Source: Paenibacillus segetis (GTDB lineage: Bacteria; Bacillota; Bacilli; Paenibacillales; Paenibacillaceae). Taken from it: 64,000 nucleotides of DNA. The notes beneath the pieces were generated by a model. It had not been told where the DNA came from. It did not search any database and was given only the letters and a program-made list of their open reading frames with translations. Of this stretch, positions 26,890 through 37,574 are shown one piece after another. A program made the translations under genes and the position numbers. The stretch's first letter is position 1, and every line of letters starts with the position of its first letter. The stretch is from NCBI RefSeq assembly GCF_014639155.1, contig NZ_BMFT01000003.1, positions 62,001 to 126,000 of the forward strand, in the 5' to 3' direction.

Positions 26890-26927
26890 GCGCTATGCGA
26901 TCAAAATAGGCTTGGGGTTATTCCAAC

Positions 26928-28472
<1,545 letters not shown>

Positions 28473-28532
28473 TTATAATTCTTCACTTTTTTATAATAAC
28501 CTATATAGCAGTGACTTTTATCATAATTTATA

Positions 28533-28561
28533 TTGACGTCCATTCAGCTTCCGATTATGAT
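28533..28561 (+). promoter_or_regulatory. Sigma-A promoter of the efe operon
   Basis: -35 TTGACG (28533-28538), 17-base spacer, -10 TATGAT (28556-28561). The Fur box begins 13 bases further on, over the predicted start site. Confidence 0.7.
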
Positions 28562-28573
28562 TGTTAACGAAAG

Positions 28574-28588
28574 TGATAATCATTATCA
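28574..28588. promoter_or_regulatory. Fur box
   Basis: TGATAATCATTATCA is a perfect 7-1-7 inverted repeat, the Bacillus Fur-box core. Its position just after the efe promoter predicts iron repression of the operon. Confidence 0.92.
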
Positions 28589-28647
28589 TTTATGGAAATT
28601 TAATCTTTGTATACATATGATTTTAACTATTATAAGGGGTGTGTTAA

Positions 28648-29550
28648 ATGAACTATCGTTACACCGTTCCAACTGCGATTCTAGTTACCGCTCTACTTCT
28701 CTCAGCCTGCAATTCTAATAACAAGCTTGAGGGTAGTAGCAATAATAACTCATCTACAATCGTCAAAGAAGAAGCCACCAATGTAGCAGAAACCGTGGAT
28801 GCAGCTGATGCAGGTACACAGCAAGGTGACTTCAAAGAAGCCATTGATCAATACCGTAGTTATGTGATTCAAGAGTGTGATGCTTTCGTAACTCAAACAG
28901 GTAAATTTGTTGATGCTGTGAATAGCGGAGACATTGAAACCGCCAAAGCACTCTACGCACCAGCTCGTATGCATTATGAACGTATCGAACCCATCGCCGA
29001 AGCTCTCGGTGACCTTGATCCTAACATTGATGCTCGTGATGGAGATGTAGAAGAATCTGAGTGGCGTGGATTTCATCGTATTGAAAAAGCCTTATGGGAA
29101 GATAAAACAACAGAGGGTCAACAAGAATATGCTGACCGCCTGCTAAGCGATGCCAAACTGCTTCGTGCGTTGGTTGAAACAGTTGAGATTGATGCTTCCC
29201 TGCTTGTGACTGGGGCCGTAGAATTGCTTAACGAGGTTTCCACTTCCAAGGTTACGGGTGAAGAGGAACGATATTCTCGCACGGATTTGTACGATTTCGC
29301 TGCCAATGTAGAAGGCGCAGCCAAAATATATGAATTACTTAAGCCACAGCTTGCAGCAAACGATGCTGAATTAGATAAACAAATTGGTGAACGCTTTGCC
29401 GCACTTGATAAGGAGCTTGCTCCCTTTAAAGAAGGCGAAGGTTATGTCACTTATGACAAACTAACCGAAGAAGACGTGCGTACGCTTAGTCAGAACTTGG
29501 ATGCACTAGCGGAACCACTGTCCAATATGGGCAAGTTGCTAGGGGTATAA
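28648..29550 (+). CDS. efeO: Iron-uptake lipoprotein EfeO (M75/imelysin fold)
   Basis: A 300-residue lipoprotein (Cys21 in LLLSACN). The mature part is an all-helical imelysin/peptidase_M75-like domain: YVIQECDAFVTQTGKFVDAV, the ARMHYERIEPIAEALGDLD helix, GFHRIEKALWEDKTT and YSRTDLYDFAANVEGAAK. EfeO presents iron to the EfeU permease in the EfeUOB system; no N-terminal cupredoxin domain is present, as in Bacillus subtilis. First gene of the operon under the Fur box. Confidence 0.92.
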   Translation: MNYRYTVPTAILVTALLLSACNSNNKLEGSSNNNSSTIVKEEATNVAETVDAADAGTQQGDFKEAIDQYRSYVIQECDAFVTQTGKFVDAVNSGDIETAKALYAPARMHYERIEPIAEALGDLDPNIDARDGDVEESEWRGFHRIEKALWEDKTTEGQQEYADRLLSDAKLLRALVETVEIDASLLVTGAVELLNEVSTSKVTGEEERYSRTDLYDFAANVEGAAKIYELLKPQLAANDAELDKQIGERFAALDKELAPFKEGEGYVTYDKLTEEDVRTLSQNLDALAEPLSNMGKLLGV

Positions 29551-29552
29551 AA

Positions 29553-30890
29553 ATGAAACCATCAGAATCATTAGACGATAATCTTGAGCTTAATAATGGA
29601 GCAACCAAGTCTTCTCGTAACTCCTTGCTAGACAAGACAATAAGTCGTAGGGATATATTGAAGCTTGCCGGCGCTGGTAGCCTTGGCTTATTACTAGGAG
29701 CTGGTGGAATTGGCGGTATTCTTGCCGCCAAGGATACGTTGGCGAAGGGGACAGGTAAGACCACAGCGAATCAATTCTCGACTGAGGGCATAGTCCCATT
29801 CTATGGTCAGCACCAGGCAGGGATCATCACCCCTGCCCAGAACTTTCTCTGCTTCGCTTCATTTGATCTAAAGACAACCTCGCTCGCTGAAGTGCGGAAA
29901 CTATTCCAAGCCTGGACTGAAGCAGCAGCTGTCATGACCACTGGAGACCTCATCGGCAATAGCAACAGCAGTCTTAACCTGCCCCCTTCCGATACCGGAG
30001 AGGCGGCGGGTCTTTCTCCTTCTAAGATGACCATTACTTTCGGGGTAGGTCCATCTTTCTTCGATGAGCGATTTGGACTGGCGGGTAAACGTCCTGCCAC
30101 CTTTAAAGATCTCCCTCGCTTTCGTGGAGATGCTCTACAATCGAAGTGGTGCGGTGGTGACATCGGCATACAAGTATGTGCCGACGATCTACAGGTTGCT
30201 TTCCATGCGATCCGAAATCTAGCCCGCATCTCACGCGGAATCGCCGTACTCAAATGGACTCAAGAGGGCTTCCAACGTACAGGTACAGCGGATCCATCTA
30301 GCGGAACCCCTCGTAATCTAATGGGATTTAAAGATGGGACTGGAAATCCTGATACGAACGATGCCACAGCAATGAACGATATCGTCTGGGCTCACGCCGG
30401 TGACGAGAAGGATTGGATGAAAGATGGCAGTTATATGGTCGCCCGGCGTATCCGTATGCGTGTAGAAATATGGGATCGTTCATCGCTAAGCGATCAAGAG
30501 ATAACCTTTGGCCGGCATCGGGATTCGGGAGCCCCACTAGGCTCCAAAAATGAATTTGATCCATTGGATTTAGAGGCAAAAGATTCATCTGGCCAGCCAA
30601 CACTTCCCATGAACTCTCATTCACGTCTAGCCCATATGGATGGTGGCACCAAAATACTACGTAGAGCTTATTCCTACAGCAGTGGGATTGACAATAAAAC
30701 AGGACAATTAGATGCTGGACTATTCTTTATTAGTTATCAGAGGAATATTGAGAAACAATTTATTGCGATGCAGCAAATTTTAGCGGCTAGCGACAAGTTA
30801 AACGAGTATATCGTTCACGTTGGTAGTGCCGTTTTCGCTTGTTTCCCAGGGACACACAAGGGTGGATATATCGGGGAGACACTTTTCTAA
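29553..30890 (+). CDS. efeB: Dyp-type peroxidase EfeB
   Basis: A 445-residue haem peroxidase exported by the Tat pathway: twin Arg at 32-33 (ISRRDILKLAG) then a glycine-rich hydrophobic core. The Dyp-type signatures GFKDGTGNPD, with the catalytic Asp, and RRAYSYSSG, with haem-side residues, are present. In EfeUOB it oxidises ferrous iron for uptake. It starts two bases after efeO stops. Confidence 0.95.
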   Translation: MKPSESLDDNLELNNGATKSSRNSLLDKTISRRDILKLAGAGSLGLLLGAGGIGGILAAKDTLAKGTGKTTANQFSTEGIVPFYGQHQAGIITPAQNFLCFASFDLKTTSLAEVRKLFQAWTEAAAVMTTGDLIGNSNSSLNLPPSDTGEAAGLSPSKMTITFGVGPSFFDERFGLAGKRPATFKDLPRFRGDALQSKWCGGDIGIQVCADDLQVAFHAIRNLARISRGIAVLKWTQEGFQRTGTADPSSGTPRNLMGFKDGTGNPDTNDATAMNDIVWAHAGDEKDWMKDGSYMVARRIRMRVEIWDRSSLSDQEITFGRHRDSGAPLGSKNEFDPLDLEAKDSSGQPTLPMNSHSRLAHMDGGTKILRRAYSYSSGIDNKTGQLDAGLFFISYQRNIEKQFIAMQQILAASDKLNEYIVHVGSAVFACFPGTHKGGYIGETLF

Positions 30891-30908
30891 GGAAGGAAGT
30901 GCTGTATC

Positions 30909-32744
30909 TTGTTTACATATTCTACTGTTCGAGCAAAGACAAATTCTTCGTCTAAAATAATGATTTGCCTACTTGTCTTCTTCCTCACTGTCATGATGTT
31001 CCAGTTTCCTAAGCTAGCGGCTGCTCAGGAGGACGAGACTTCATTAAAAAAACTGCTCCCCCTTGTAGGTGGTGCCCTCGTAGAAGCTGGAGCACAGAAT
31101 TGGGAAGAGGCCTCCACGGAGTTATTGCAATTCGAAGCATTATGGAATGGAGTTAGTACCCCAGTATCTGCAGATACAGCCAAAGATATTAAAGAAAATC
31201 TAGACAATGCTAAAACGGCTCTGCAACAACAAAATCAAGAAGAGGCGAACACCTCACTATCCGCCTTAGCTAAAAAGGTAAATCAATATGTCGAGGACAA
31301 TGTAGAGAAAGCAGAAGCTCCATCAGGAAAAGAAGCTGCAGCACTATTACAGAGCATGGCGAAAAATACACTAGCTCCACTTGAGCAAGATGATATTAAG
31401 GGGGCACAAAACCGTTACAAGGAAATACTCACGAAGTGGAAGAAAATCGAGGGGCCTATGCGTAGCGGGCATTTCGCTGTATATAGTGATGTAGAGAGAC
31501 ATATGAGCTTGATCCGTATCGCACTTCAGGCCCAACCACCCAAAGCGGAACAAGCAATCAGTGAATTGAACACCATGCTGAATTTACTTCAGGATTATAT
31601 CGACGGCAAGCTTGATGATACAGCGGCCTCTTCTTCACCAGAGTCTGATGGGAAATCACTAACTGATGCATTGATCCTGCTGCGAAACGCAAATCAAGCT
31701 ATCCAGGATCAGAATGCAACCGAGGCTAGTAATCAGTTAAGTGAGTTTATTATTCTCTGGCCGTCTGTGGAAGGAGAAGTATCCATCTCCTCATCGACCA
31801 TATATACCGACACGGAGAATAAGATGACTGCGGCGCAAAGTTATCTCTTATCCAGTCCACCTGATTTGATCAAGGCACAAGATTTAATCAGCAAGATGCT
31901 GAGTAATTTAGAGCCTCTAGCTGAACGGACTGCTTATACAGCTTGGGACGCTGCGTTTATTTTACTTCGCGAAGGACTAGAGGCTATCTTGGTACTCGCG
32001 GCATTACTCGCATTTGTAAAACGAGCAAACAACCGCGCTGCTCGGAACTATGTTTGGGCTGGAGCAGGAGTAGGATTGCTAATTAGCATTGTATTAGCTG
32101 CCGTACTCACCTATGTCATTTCACAAGCGATATCTGGTAGCACTCGCGAACTGATTGAAGGAATCGTCGGACTGCTCGCGGTACTCATGATGTTAACGGT
32201 TGGGCACTTTCTTCATAGCAAATCTAGTACACAGGCCTGGAATAACTACATTAAGAACCAGATCGGTGGTGCCTTACAACGTGGTAGCCTCTGGTCGTTG
32301 TTCGCTTTGTCAGGGCTAGCAATTGTACGTGAAGGGGCGGAGACAACTGTATTCTACATTGGTATGGCGCCGTCCATCGAGCCGCTGCAATTCATAATAG
32401 GTATCTCTGGAGCCTTGGTAGCACTTACTATTCTGGGCTTCTGTATCATCAAATTTAGCGTCAAACTTCCGATTCGGCCATTTATGTTAACAGCTACCCT
32501 GCTTATCTATTACTTGGTCATACGATTTATGGGAGAAAGCTTACATTCATTACAGATTGCAGGATTACTTCCTGCCCATAGTCATTCTGGGCTCCCGTCC
32601 ATTAGTTGGCTAGGTGTATTTCCAACATGGGAAACCATGACTGCACAGCTCATTATCGTGCTATTTGTTCTTTCTCAGCTTTATCGCGGTAGAAATAAAG
32701 AAAAAACAACGATGCCGCACAGTAAAATAATCCCCCGTAGTTAA
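30909..32744 (+). CDS. efeU: Iron permease EfeU (FTR1 family) with long extracytoplasmic domain
   Basis: A 611-residue protein. After a signal-like helix (MICLLVFFLTVMMFQF) come ~300 residues of helical, secreted sequence, then seven membrane segments. The iron motifs are REGLE at ~354-358 and REGAE at ~474-478. The extracytoplasmic part contains three related helical units, each with a tryptophan-containing helix (FEALWNGV, LTKWKKIEG, IILWPSVEG), the last two followed by a YxDxExxM helix. The start is TTG at 30909 with GGAAGG upstream; the alternative ATG at residue 18 has no ribosome site. Confidence 0.9.
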   Translation: MFTYSTVRAKTNSSSKIMICLLVFFLTVMMFQFPKLAAAQEDETSLKKLLPLVGGALVEAGAQNWEEASTELLQFEALWNGVSTPVSADTAKDIKENLDNAKTALQQQNQEEANTSLSALAKKVNQYVEDNVEKAEAPSGKEAAALLQSMAKNTLAPLEQDDIKGAQNRYKEILTKWKKIEGPMRSGHFAVYSDVERHMSLIRIALQAQPPKAEQAISELNTMLNLLQDYIDGKLDDTAASSSPESDGKSLTDALILLRNANQAIQDQNATEASNQLSEFIILWPSVEGEVSISSSTIYTDTENKMTAAQSYLLSSPPDLIKAQDLISKMLSNLEPLAERTAYTAWDAAFILLREGLEAILVLAALLAFVKRANNRAARNYVWAGAGVGLLISIVLAAVLTYVISQAISGSTRELIEGIVGLLAVLMMLTVGHFLHSKSSTQAWNNYIKNQIGGALQRGSLWSLFALSGLAIVREGAETTVFYIGMAPSIEPLQFIIGISGALVALTILGFCIIKFSVKLPIRPFMLTATLLIYYLVIRFMGESLHSLQIAGLLPAHSHSGLPSISWLGVFPTWETMTAQLIIVLFVLSQLYRGRNKEKTTMPHSKIIPRS

Positions 32745-32772
32745 TTATTATTATCAAAACTGTTGGTTAAAT

Positions 32773-32821
32773 AAAGGAGCTATTCCGCAAGTAGATATAT
32801 CTACTTGGGAATAGCTCCTTT
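32773..32821. terminator. Bidirectional terminator between efeU and the MarR gene
   Basis: AAAGGAGCTATTCC and CAAGTAGAT pair with their complements with a single bulged G, giving a 23-base-pair hairpin followed by TTTGCTTTT. Confidence 0.85.
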
Positions 32822-32865
32822 GCTTTTAAATCATGGGATATTTCAGTAATAGAGAATCAGATCAT

Positions 32866-33312
32866 TTAAATCATATCGCGATTTCTATCCAACATGGCGA
32901 ACTTCTCTAAGGTAGAGACCAATATCTCAAGTTCATGTTGTTCTATATGAGATAGATAATACTTTAGAACCTCATGTGATCTCTTCCTCGCCTCTTTAAG
33001 CTTCTCCGCTCCATCTGCGGTAACAGTCAGAAGTACAGCTCGTCGATCCTGTTCATCATGGCGACGGTCAACATACCCATTCTGAACTAGCCGATCGATC
33101 ATAACCGTAATCGCACTCGGTTTGACTTCAAGCATTTCCGATAGATGTGTAACATTACATGACTTTTCCTTAGATATTATGGACAGCATATTGTACTGAG
33201 GACCTGTTATACCTAGTCCCGGATGTTGCATAATCTCAGCATGCATCTTCTTAAATGTCTTGGACCAGGCCGATATAAGACGGTTTACATTTTCATCGAG
33301 ATTCGGATCCAT
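32866..33312 (-). CDS. MarR-family regulator
   Basis: A 148-residue winged-helix regulator: GITGPQYNMLSIISKEKSCN, THLSEMLEVKPSAITVMIDR as the recognition region, and the wing VDRRHDEQDRRAVLLTVTADG. GAGGAGG precedes the ATG. It stands alone between efeU and the rpiR-nagB-nagA operon, transcribed away from the latter; no target is evident beyond likely autoregulation. Confidence 0.92.
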   Translation of the reverse strand: MDPNLDENVNRLISAWSKTFKKMHAEIMQHPGLGITGPQYNMLSIISKEKSCNVTHLSEMLEVKPSAITVMIDRLVQNGYVDRRHDEQDRRAVLLTVTADGAEKLKEARKRSHEVLKYYLSHIEQHELEILVSTLEKFAMLDRNRDMI

Positions 33313-33506
33313 ACTATTCCTCCTCTACGGTAGTAATACATAATCTCAGTTTAGTATGCGACCCTCAGAAAAACAAGAAATTTGTCACTTGCATTCATGT
33401 GTTGAATAAATTATCATGAGGGTATAAAAATTATTTTCACATAAAAGCGTTATATATTTGAAATTATTTTCTTGGGCATTTCACTGAAAGAGGGTGGATT
33501 CATCTC

Positions 33507-34370
33507 ATGCTTACCCCCATACTTCACGCGCTCTCAAGCTCCCTGGATACCCTACCTCCCCAGGAACGCAGGCTCGGAGAGCACATATTAAATTCTCCAA
33601 CCTCTGTTATTCATCAAGGTATCACGGAATTAGCTGTTATTTGTGGTATAAGCCCATCTACGGTCACACGCTTTTGCAAAAGTTTTCATTTTAAGGGATT
33701 CCCTGATTTCAAGATGAAGTTAGCTAGTGAAATTGCTCAAAAGCCGCTAAACAACCAATATCAAGATATTATTGCGGGCAATGACCTTCATAAAATCGTT
33801 GCAGCGATGGAAGCGAATCATTTGGCCTCTATAACAGATACAACTCGTCTGCTCGATATGAACCAACTTCAGTTAGCTGTGGAAAAACTATGTCTTGCCA
33901 AGCGTATTGATCTATATGGTGTGGCCACCTCATCCGTAATTGCTCAGGATTTCTATCAAAAACTCATCCGTATTGGTAAGAATTGTACTGCTTTCGCTGA
34001 TTCTCATATGCAGATTACTTCGGCCTCAGGACTTAATGGCGGTGATGTTGCATTAGCCATCTCATATTCCGGTGAAACCCCGGAAACCATTGATGCTCTG
34101 AGATGCGCTAAAGACAGCGGAGCCATAACAATTTCCTTGACGAAGTACGGAAGTAATACACTGGCTTCATTAGCTGATATACCGTTATTCTCGTCTTCTT
34201 TGGAGGAAGGTATGCGCCGAGGCGATATGACATCACGAATTGCCCAACTTCATGTCATCGACATTTTATTTACAGGAATGGTCAGTATGAATTTCGAGGA
34301 CTTCATTCCAAAGCTCGAAGCTTCTTATCAGAACGTGAAAATTTATCGAAAAACCTTAGGAGGTTCATGA
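33507..34370 (+). CDS. MurR/RpiR-family regulator of nagB-nagA
   Basis: A 287-residue regulator with N-terminal HTH_6 (residues ~1-75: LPPQERRLGEHILNSPTSVI, GISPSTVTRFCKSFHFKGF) and SIS domain (~125-255: IDLYGVATSSVIAQDFYQKL, ALAISYSGETPETIDALR). It leads the nag operon; the ribosome site of nagB is inside its last codons. Paralogous to the regulator at 10631. Bacillus subtilis uses the GntR-type NagR (YvoA) here, so an RpiR regulator is a lineage difference. Confidence 0.9.
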   Translation: MLTPILHALSSSLDTLPPQERRLGEHILNSPTSVIHQGITELAVICGISPSTVTRFCKSFHFKGFPDFKMKLASEIAQKPLNNQYQDIIAGNDLHKIVAAMEANHLASITDTTRLLDMNQLQLAVEKLCLAKRIDLYGVATSSVIAQDFYQKLIRIGKNCTAFADSHMQITSASGLNGGDVALAISYSGETPETIDALRCAKDSGAITISLTKYGSNTLASLADIPLFSSSLEEGMRRGDMTSRIAQLHVIDILFTGMVSMNFEDFIPKLEASYQNVKIYRKTLGGS

Positions 34371-34371
34371 C

Positions 34372-35100
34372 ATGTTAAATATTATTAAAGTAAATAGTGA
34401 GCAGCAATTTAATGAAACCGGAGCAGCAATTATCGCTAGTCTATTACAAACGAATCCGAAAGCAAATCTAGGTCTGGCAACCGGCAGTACACCAGTTGGT
34501 GTCTACAAAAGACTGATCGATCTTTACAATGAAGGCTTGATCAGCTTCAAAGACGCACATAGCTACAATTTGGATGAATATATCGGCCTACCCGACAATC
34601 ATCCGGAGAGCTACCGCCGTTTTATGAATGAGAAATTGTTCGACCACATCGACATTAAGCTGCAAAACACGCATGTTCCTTCTGGGAATGCTGAGAATTT
34701 AGAACAAGCTGCACACGATTATAACCGTCTCTTGGATCATGCTGGCTCGATCGACCTTCAGCTTCTGGGTCTAGGCCATAACGGTCATATCGGATTTAAT
34801 GAGCCAGCTGAAGAATTACAAGGACCAACTCATATCGTGACTCTTGATGAAGTAACTCGTAATGCTAACGCTCGTTTCTTCAACTCCATTGATGAAGTTC
34901 CAACTCATGCGATTACAATGGGTATTGGCTCTATTCTCAAAGCTAAACAAATTTTGTTGATGGCCAAAGGTGCTGACAAAGCTGAAATACTTGCTACATC
35001 GCTTAAAGGACCTATCACAACAAAATGTCCTGCATCTTTCTTACAAGCCCATGCCAATGTAGTTGTACTAGTTGATCAAGCTGCTGGGAGGCTGTTATAA
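34372..35100 (+). CDS. nagB: Glucosamine-6-phosphate deaminase
   Basis: A 242-residue enzyme converting glucosamine-6-P to fructose-6-P and ammonia. Motifs: LGLATGSTPVGVYKRL, YNLDEYIGLPDNHPESYRRF, LLGLGHNGHIGFNEPAEEL and THAITMGIGSIL. Length matches the short Bacillus NagB without the allosteric C-terminal extension of the enterobacterial enzyme. AGGAGG lies within the end of rpiR; nagA follows immediately. Confidence 0.96.
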   Translation: MLNIIKVNSEQQFNETGAAIIASLLQTNPKANLGLATGSTPVGVYKRLIDLYNEGLISFKDAHSYNLDEYIGLPDNHPESYRRFMNEKLFDHIDIKLQNTHVPSGNAENLEQAAHDYNRLLDHAGSIDLQLLGLGHNGHIGFNEPAEELQGPTHIVTLDEVTRNANARFFNSIDEVPTHAITMGIGSILKAKQILLMAKGADKAEILATSLKGPITTKCPASFLQAHANVVVLVDQAAGRLL

Positions 35101-35101
35101 G

Positions 35102-36283
35102 ATGAGTACTAATCATACTTTCACTATTGTTAACGCTGAGGTTGTTACCCCTAAGGGAATTATTCATGGTGGGGCGGTACAAGTAGAGAAAGGAGTTATT
35201 ACTTATGTAGGATCAACAAATGGAGTTCCTTCTGTCTCTACCGCTTCTTCTGAGATCATTGATGCTAAAGGAAGCTATGTGCTTCCGGGATTTATTGATG
35301 TTCACGTTCATGGAGGCATGCTGGAGGATTTCTCCAAACCAAGCCAAGCGGGATTTGATGCAATAACCAAGCTACATTGCAGCCAAGGAACGACCTCCAT
35401 GCTAGCAACGACCATGACTATGCCTAAGGCAGTAATTGATGAAATCTTAGAAGAAATTAATACCTACACACATAAAGACATGCCCTATGCTCAATTGGTT
35501 GGGGTACATCTTGAAGGTCCGTTTATTAGTCCAAAATGGCCTGGAGCTCAAAATCCTACTCATATTGTTCCACCTAATAAAGACTGGGTTGAGGCTTGGG
35601 AGGAGCAATACCCTGGACTCATCAAGCAAGTTACCTTCGCACCAGAACGCGAAGGTGCTCATGAATTAATTCGCTATTTGCGCAAGAAAGGCATTGTGGC
35701 CGCAGCAGGACATACAGATGCTACGTATGAAGAAATTATGGCCGCTGCCGAGGTTGGACTGCATCATGCCGTTCACATGTTCAACGCGATGACGCCACTA
35801 CATCATCGTAAACCGGGCACGGCAGGTGCGCTGCTGAGCAACCCTGCAATGAGTGCAGAGATCATCGCTGATGGTATTCACGTTCACAAGGCTGGGATCC
35901 AATTACTTGCCAGTGTGAAGACGGATCACAATCTCGTCCTAATCACCGATGCTATGTCGGCTGCAGGACTTGGTAACGGTGATTACATGATTGGCGATCT
36001 GCCTGTCGTTGTGAAAGATAATGTGTGTACTTTAAAAGAAAATGAAGCAACGCTTGCTGGAAGTACGCTCACTATGATTCGTGGATTCCGTCATCTGGTC
36101 CAAGAAATCGGTCTCTCTGTGGAGAGAGCATCAGAAGCAGCCAGCGGCAATCCAGCCAAACTGATCCGCATCGATCATTTTACCGGTTCAATTGAAACAG
36201 GTAAGCAAGCTGATTTATTGCTAGTGGATCAAGAATTGAATTTGCAGGATGTTTGGGTTAAAGGACGCCAATTCCAAAATTAA
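35102..36283 (+). CDS. nagA: N-acetylglucosamine-6-phosphate deacetylase
   Basis: A 393-residue amidohydrolase that deacetylates GlcNAc-6-P, feeding nagB. Metal motif GFIDVHVHGG, EGPFISPKWPGAQNP with the metal Glu, AGHTDATYEEI, HMFNAMTPLHHRKPG and catalytic LITDAMSAAGLGNGDY. The ATG at 35102 follows GGGAGG by ten bases and lies one base after the nagB stop; a longer frame start inside nagB is unsupported. This step receives GlcNAc-6-P from NanE as well as from imported GlcNAc. Confidence 0.96.
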   Translation: MSTNHTFTIVNAEVVTPKGIIHGGAVQVEKGVITYVGSTNGVPSVSTASSEIIDAKGSYVLPGFIDVHVHGGMLEDFSKPSQAGFDAITKLHCSQGTTSMLATTMTMPKAVIDEILEEINTYTHKDMPYAQLVGVHLEGPFISPKWPGAQNPTHIVPPNKDWVEAWEEQYPGLIKQVTFAPEREGAHELIRYLRKKGIVAAAGHTDATYEEIMAAAEVGLHHAVHMFNAMTPLHHRKPGTAGALLSNPAMSAEIIADGIHVHKAGIQLLASVKTDHNLVLITDAMSAAGLGNGDYMIGDLPVVVKDNVCTLKENEATLAGSTLTMIRGFRHLVQEIGLSVERASEAASGNPAKLIRIDHFTGSIETGKQADLLLVDQELNLQDVWVKGRQFQN

Positions 36284-36298
36284 TACACATTGTAATAC

Positions 36299-36337
36299 AA
36301 ACAAGAACCCTTCACATTGGAGGGTTCTTTGTTTGTT
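36299..36337 (+). terminator. Terminator of the nag operon
   Basis: AAGAACCCT / AGGGTTCTT with flanking ACAAAC / GTTTGT pairing, ending in a T-rich run; it could act for both strands. Confidence 0.8.
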
Positions 36338-36353
36338 TATTGCTACAGATGGA

Positions 36354-37376
36354 TTAACGAGTTATTCCACGAACTCCATCCATGTTATTGGGAGTTGGTG
36401 TATAGCCATTGGGACCAGTCATTGTTCCCGTACGGGATGGAAAGATTCGTTCAACTAATTTTTCGAAGTCACCTACTGCATTATTAAGCATCGTTCCGCC
36501 ACGCGACTGCGTAACATAACCTCCAACGTTATTTACAAATTCAGGATGGTTAGATACGTATACGTTTTGAATTTTAGGATCTGACTTTTTAACTATGCGA
36601 GAAATTTCATCCTTCACTTTCTGAGGAACATTATCTACAACCTGGCCTACATTGTTTAAATTTCTATCCGTGCCTGTGGTCGTACCATAAGTGCCATAAG
36701 TACCATAATTGGTATTACGATCCGTACGGTACATTGTGCCATAATTATTCGTGTTATAAGCACCATAACCAGCGCCATAATTATTATAAGTTCCAACACC
36801 TGTACCATAATTATTCGCACCATAAGTGCCATAGCCAGTGCCATAATTATTTGCGCCATAAGTACCATATGTTGTACTGCGGCCCGGATTCATGATTCCA
36901 TTAGTTCCTGCTCTTCCGGTTATTCTAGCCAAACCATCATCTCCGGCACCCCGTGTTCCATAATTTGCTCCATATGGGCCACCAACATTGCTTGTACCTA
37001 CATTTCGCGATCCGTTACTGAGTGTACCCAATTTGGAAATGTTGGTGTTGCCGCCTTTTTGATTGTGCAGTGTAACCGCTACATAGGCGTCCCGATCAGT
37101 TACAATAACATGAGCATTTTGAACGTCTGAAAGCTGAGCAACCTTATTGCTTAATGTAGCATCATGCTTCATCGTACTCATTTTTCTGTTTTGAGCGTTA
37201 TGCAGACTTGTTCTTGGCTGCAATGAATTTACGTTATAATTTCGAGTTGTATGATTCCGCAAACTCTTGGTATGCATTGCATTGTTATCCGTTGTTGTTC
37301 CACAGCCTGTTACACTGACCATACCGGCGATTAATGCTGCTGACAACGTTAAGCGAACCAATTTAGCTCCACGCAA
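36354..37376 (-). CDS. YhcN/YlaJ-type spore lipoprotein with Tyr-Gly-Asn repeats
   Basis: A 340-residue lipoprotein (VTGC lipobox, Cys25). The conserved parts fit the spore YhcN/YlaJ family: LSDVQNAHVIVTDRDAYVAV before the repeats and VKDEISRIVKKSDPKIQNVY, VSNHPEFVNNVGGYV after. Between them, residues ~160-235, is an insertion of degenerate Asn-Asn-Tyr-Gly-Thr-Tyr-Gly units. The TTG at 37376 suits the AAGGGG site nine bases upstream; the ATG three codons earlier abuts that site. Family members are inner-membrane lipoproteins of the spore. Confidence 0.85.
   Translation of the reverse strand: MRGAKLVRLTLSAALIAGMVSVTGCGTTTDNNAMHTKSLRNHTTRNYNVNSLQPRTSLHNAQNRKMSTMKHDATLSNKVAQLSDVQNAHVIVTDRDAYVAVTLHNQKGGNTNISKLGTLSNGSRNVGTSNVGGPYGANYGTRGAGDDGLARITGRAGTNGIMNPGRSTTYGTYGANNYGTGYGTYGANNYGTGVGTYNNYGAGYGAYNTNNYGTMYRTDRNTNYGTYGTYGTTTGTDRNLNNVGQVVDNVPQKVKDEISRIVKKSDPKIQNVYVSNHPEFVNNVGGYVTQSRGGTMLNNAVGDFEKLVERIFPSRTGTMTGPNGYTPTPNNMDGVRGITR
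36660..36876 (-). repeat. Degenerate repeats encoding NNYGTYG-like units
   Basis: Units related to CCATAATTATTCGCACCATA recur with 24-36-base periodicity, in frame with the lipoprotein. They encode Tyr/Gly/Asn/Thr-rich, probably flexible sequence. Units are imperfect and of unequal length. Confidence 0.8.
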
Positions 37377-37532
37377 TGTAGTCATCCCCTTATCGATTTT
37401 TTATGATTAACATGACTTAGATTGCACTTTAGCTCAAAGCGATATGCAGGTATATTTAACCGAAGTAACTAGTTATTTATCCCTTAATATCAATAAATCA
37501 TCAAACGCCTAATGCAAAAGATACGCCCTCCT

Positions 37533-37541
37533 CATACGATA
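37533..37541 (+). promoter_or_regulatory. Candidate sporulation-type -10 element (CATACGATA)
   Basis: An exact match to CATANNNTA, 34 bases before the TTG start of the epimerase. No good -35 AC at the right distance, so the sigma factor is uncertain. Confidence 0.3.
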
Positions 37542-37574
37542 AGCATCATGTGTTATCGAATGGAGGTTAATCAT

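Noticed and set aside
29807..30253. A 148-codon minus-strand frame inside efeB
   Set aside because: Antisense to a clearly conserved Dyp peroxidase; Arg/Ser/Pro-rich shadow translation with no ribosome site.
36660..36876. Possible CRISPR array
   Set aside because: The repeats are degenerate, in frame, unevenly spaced and translate to a Tyr/Gly/Asn-rich tract inside a spore lipoprotein.
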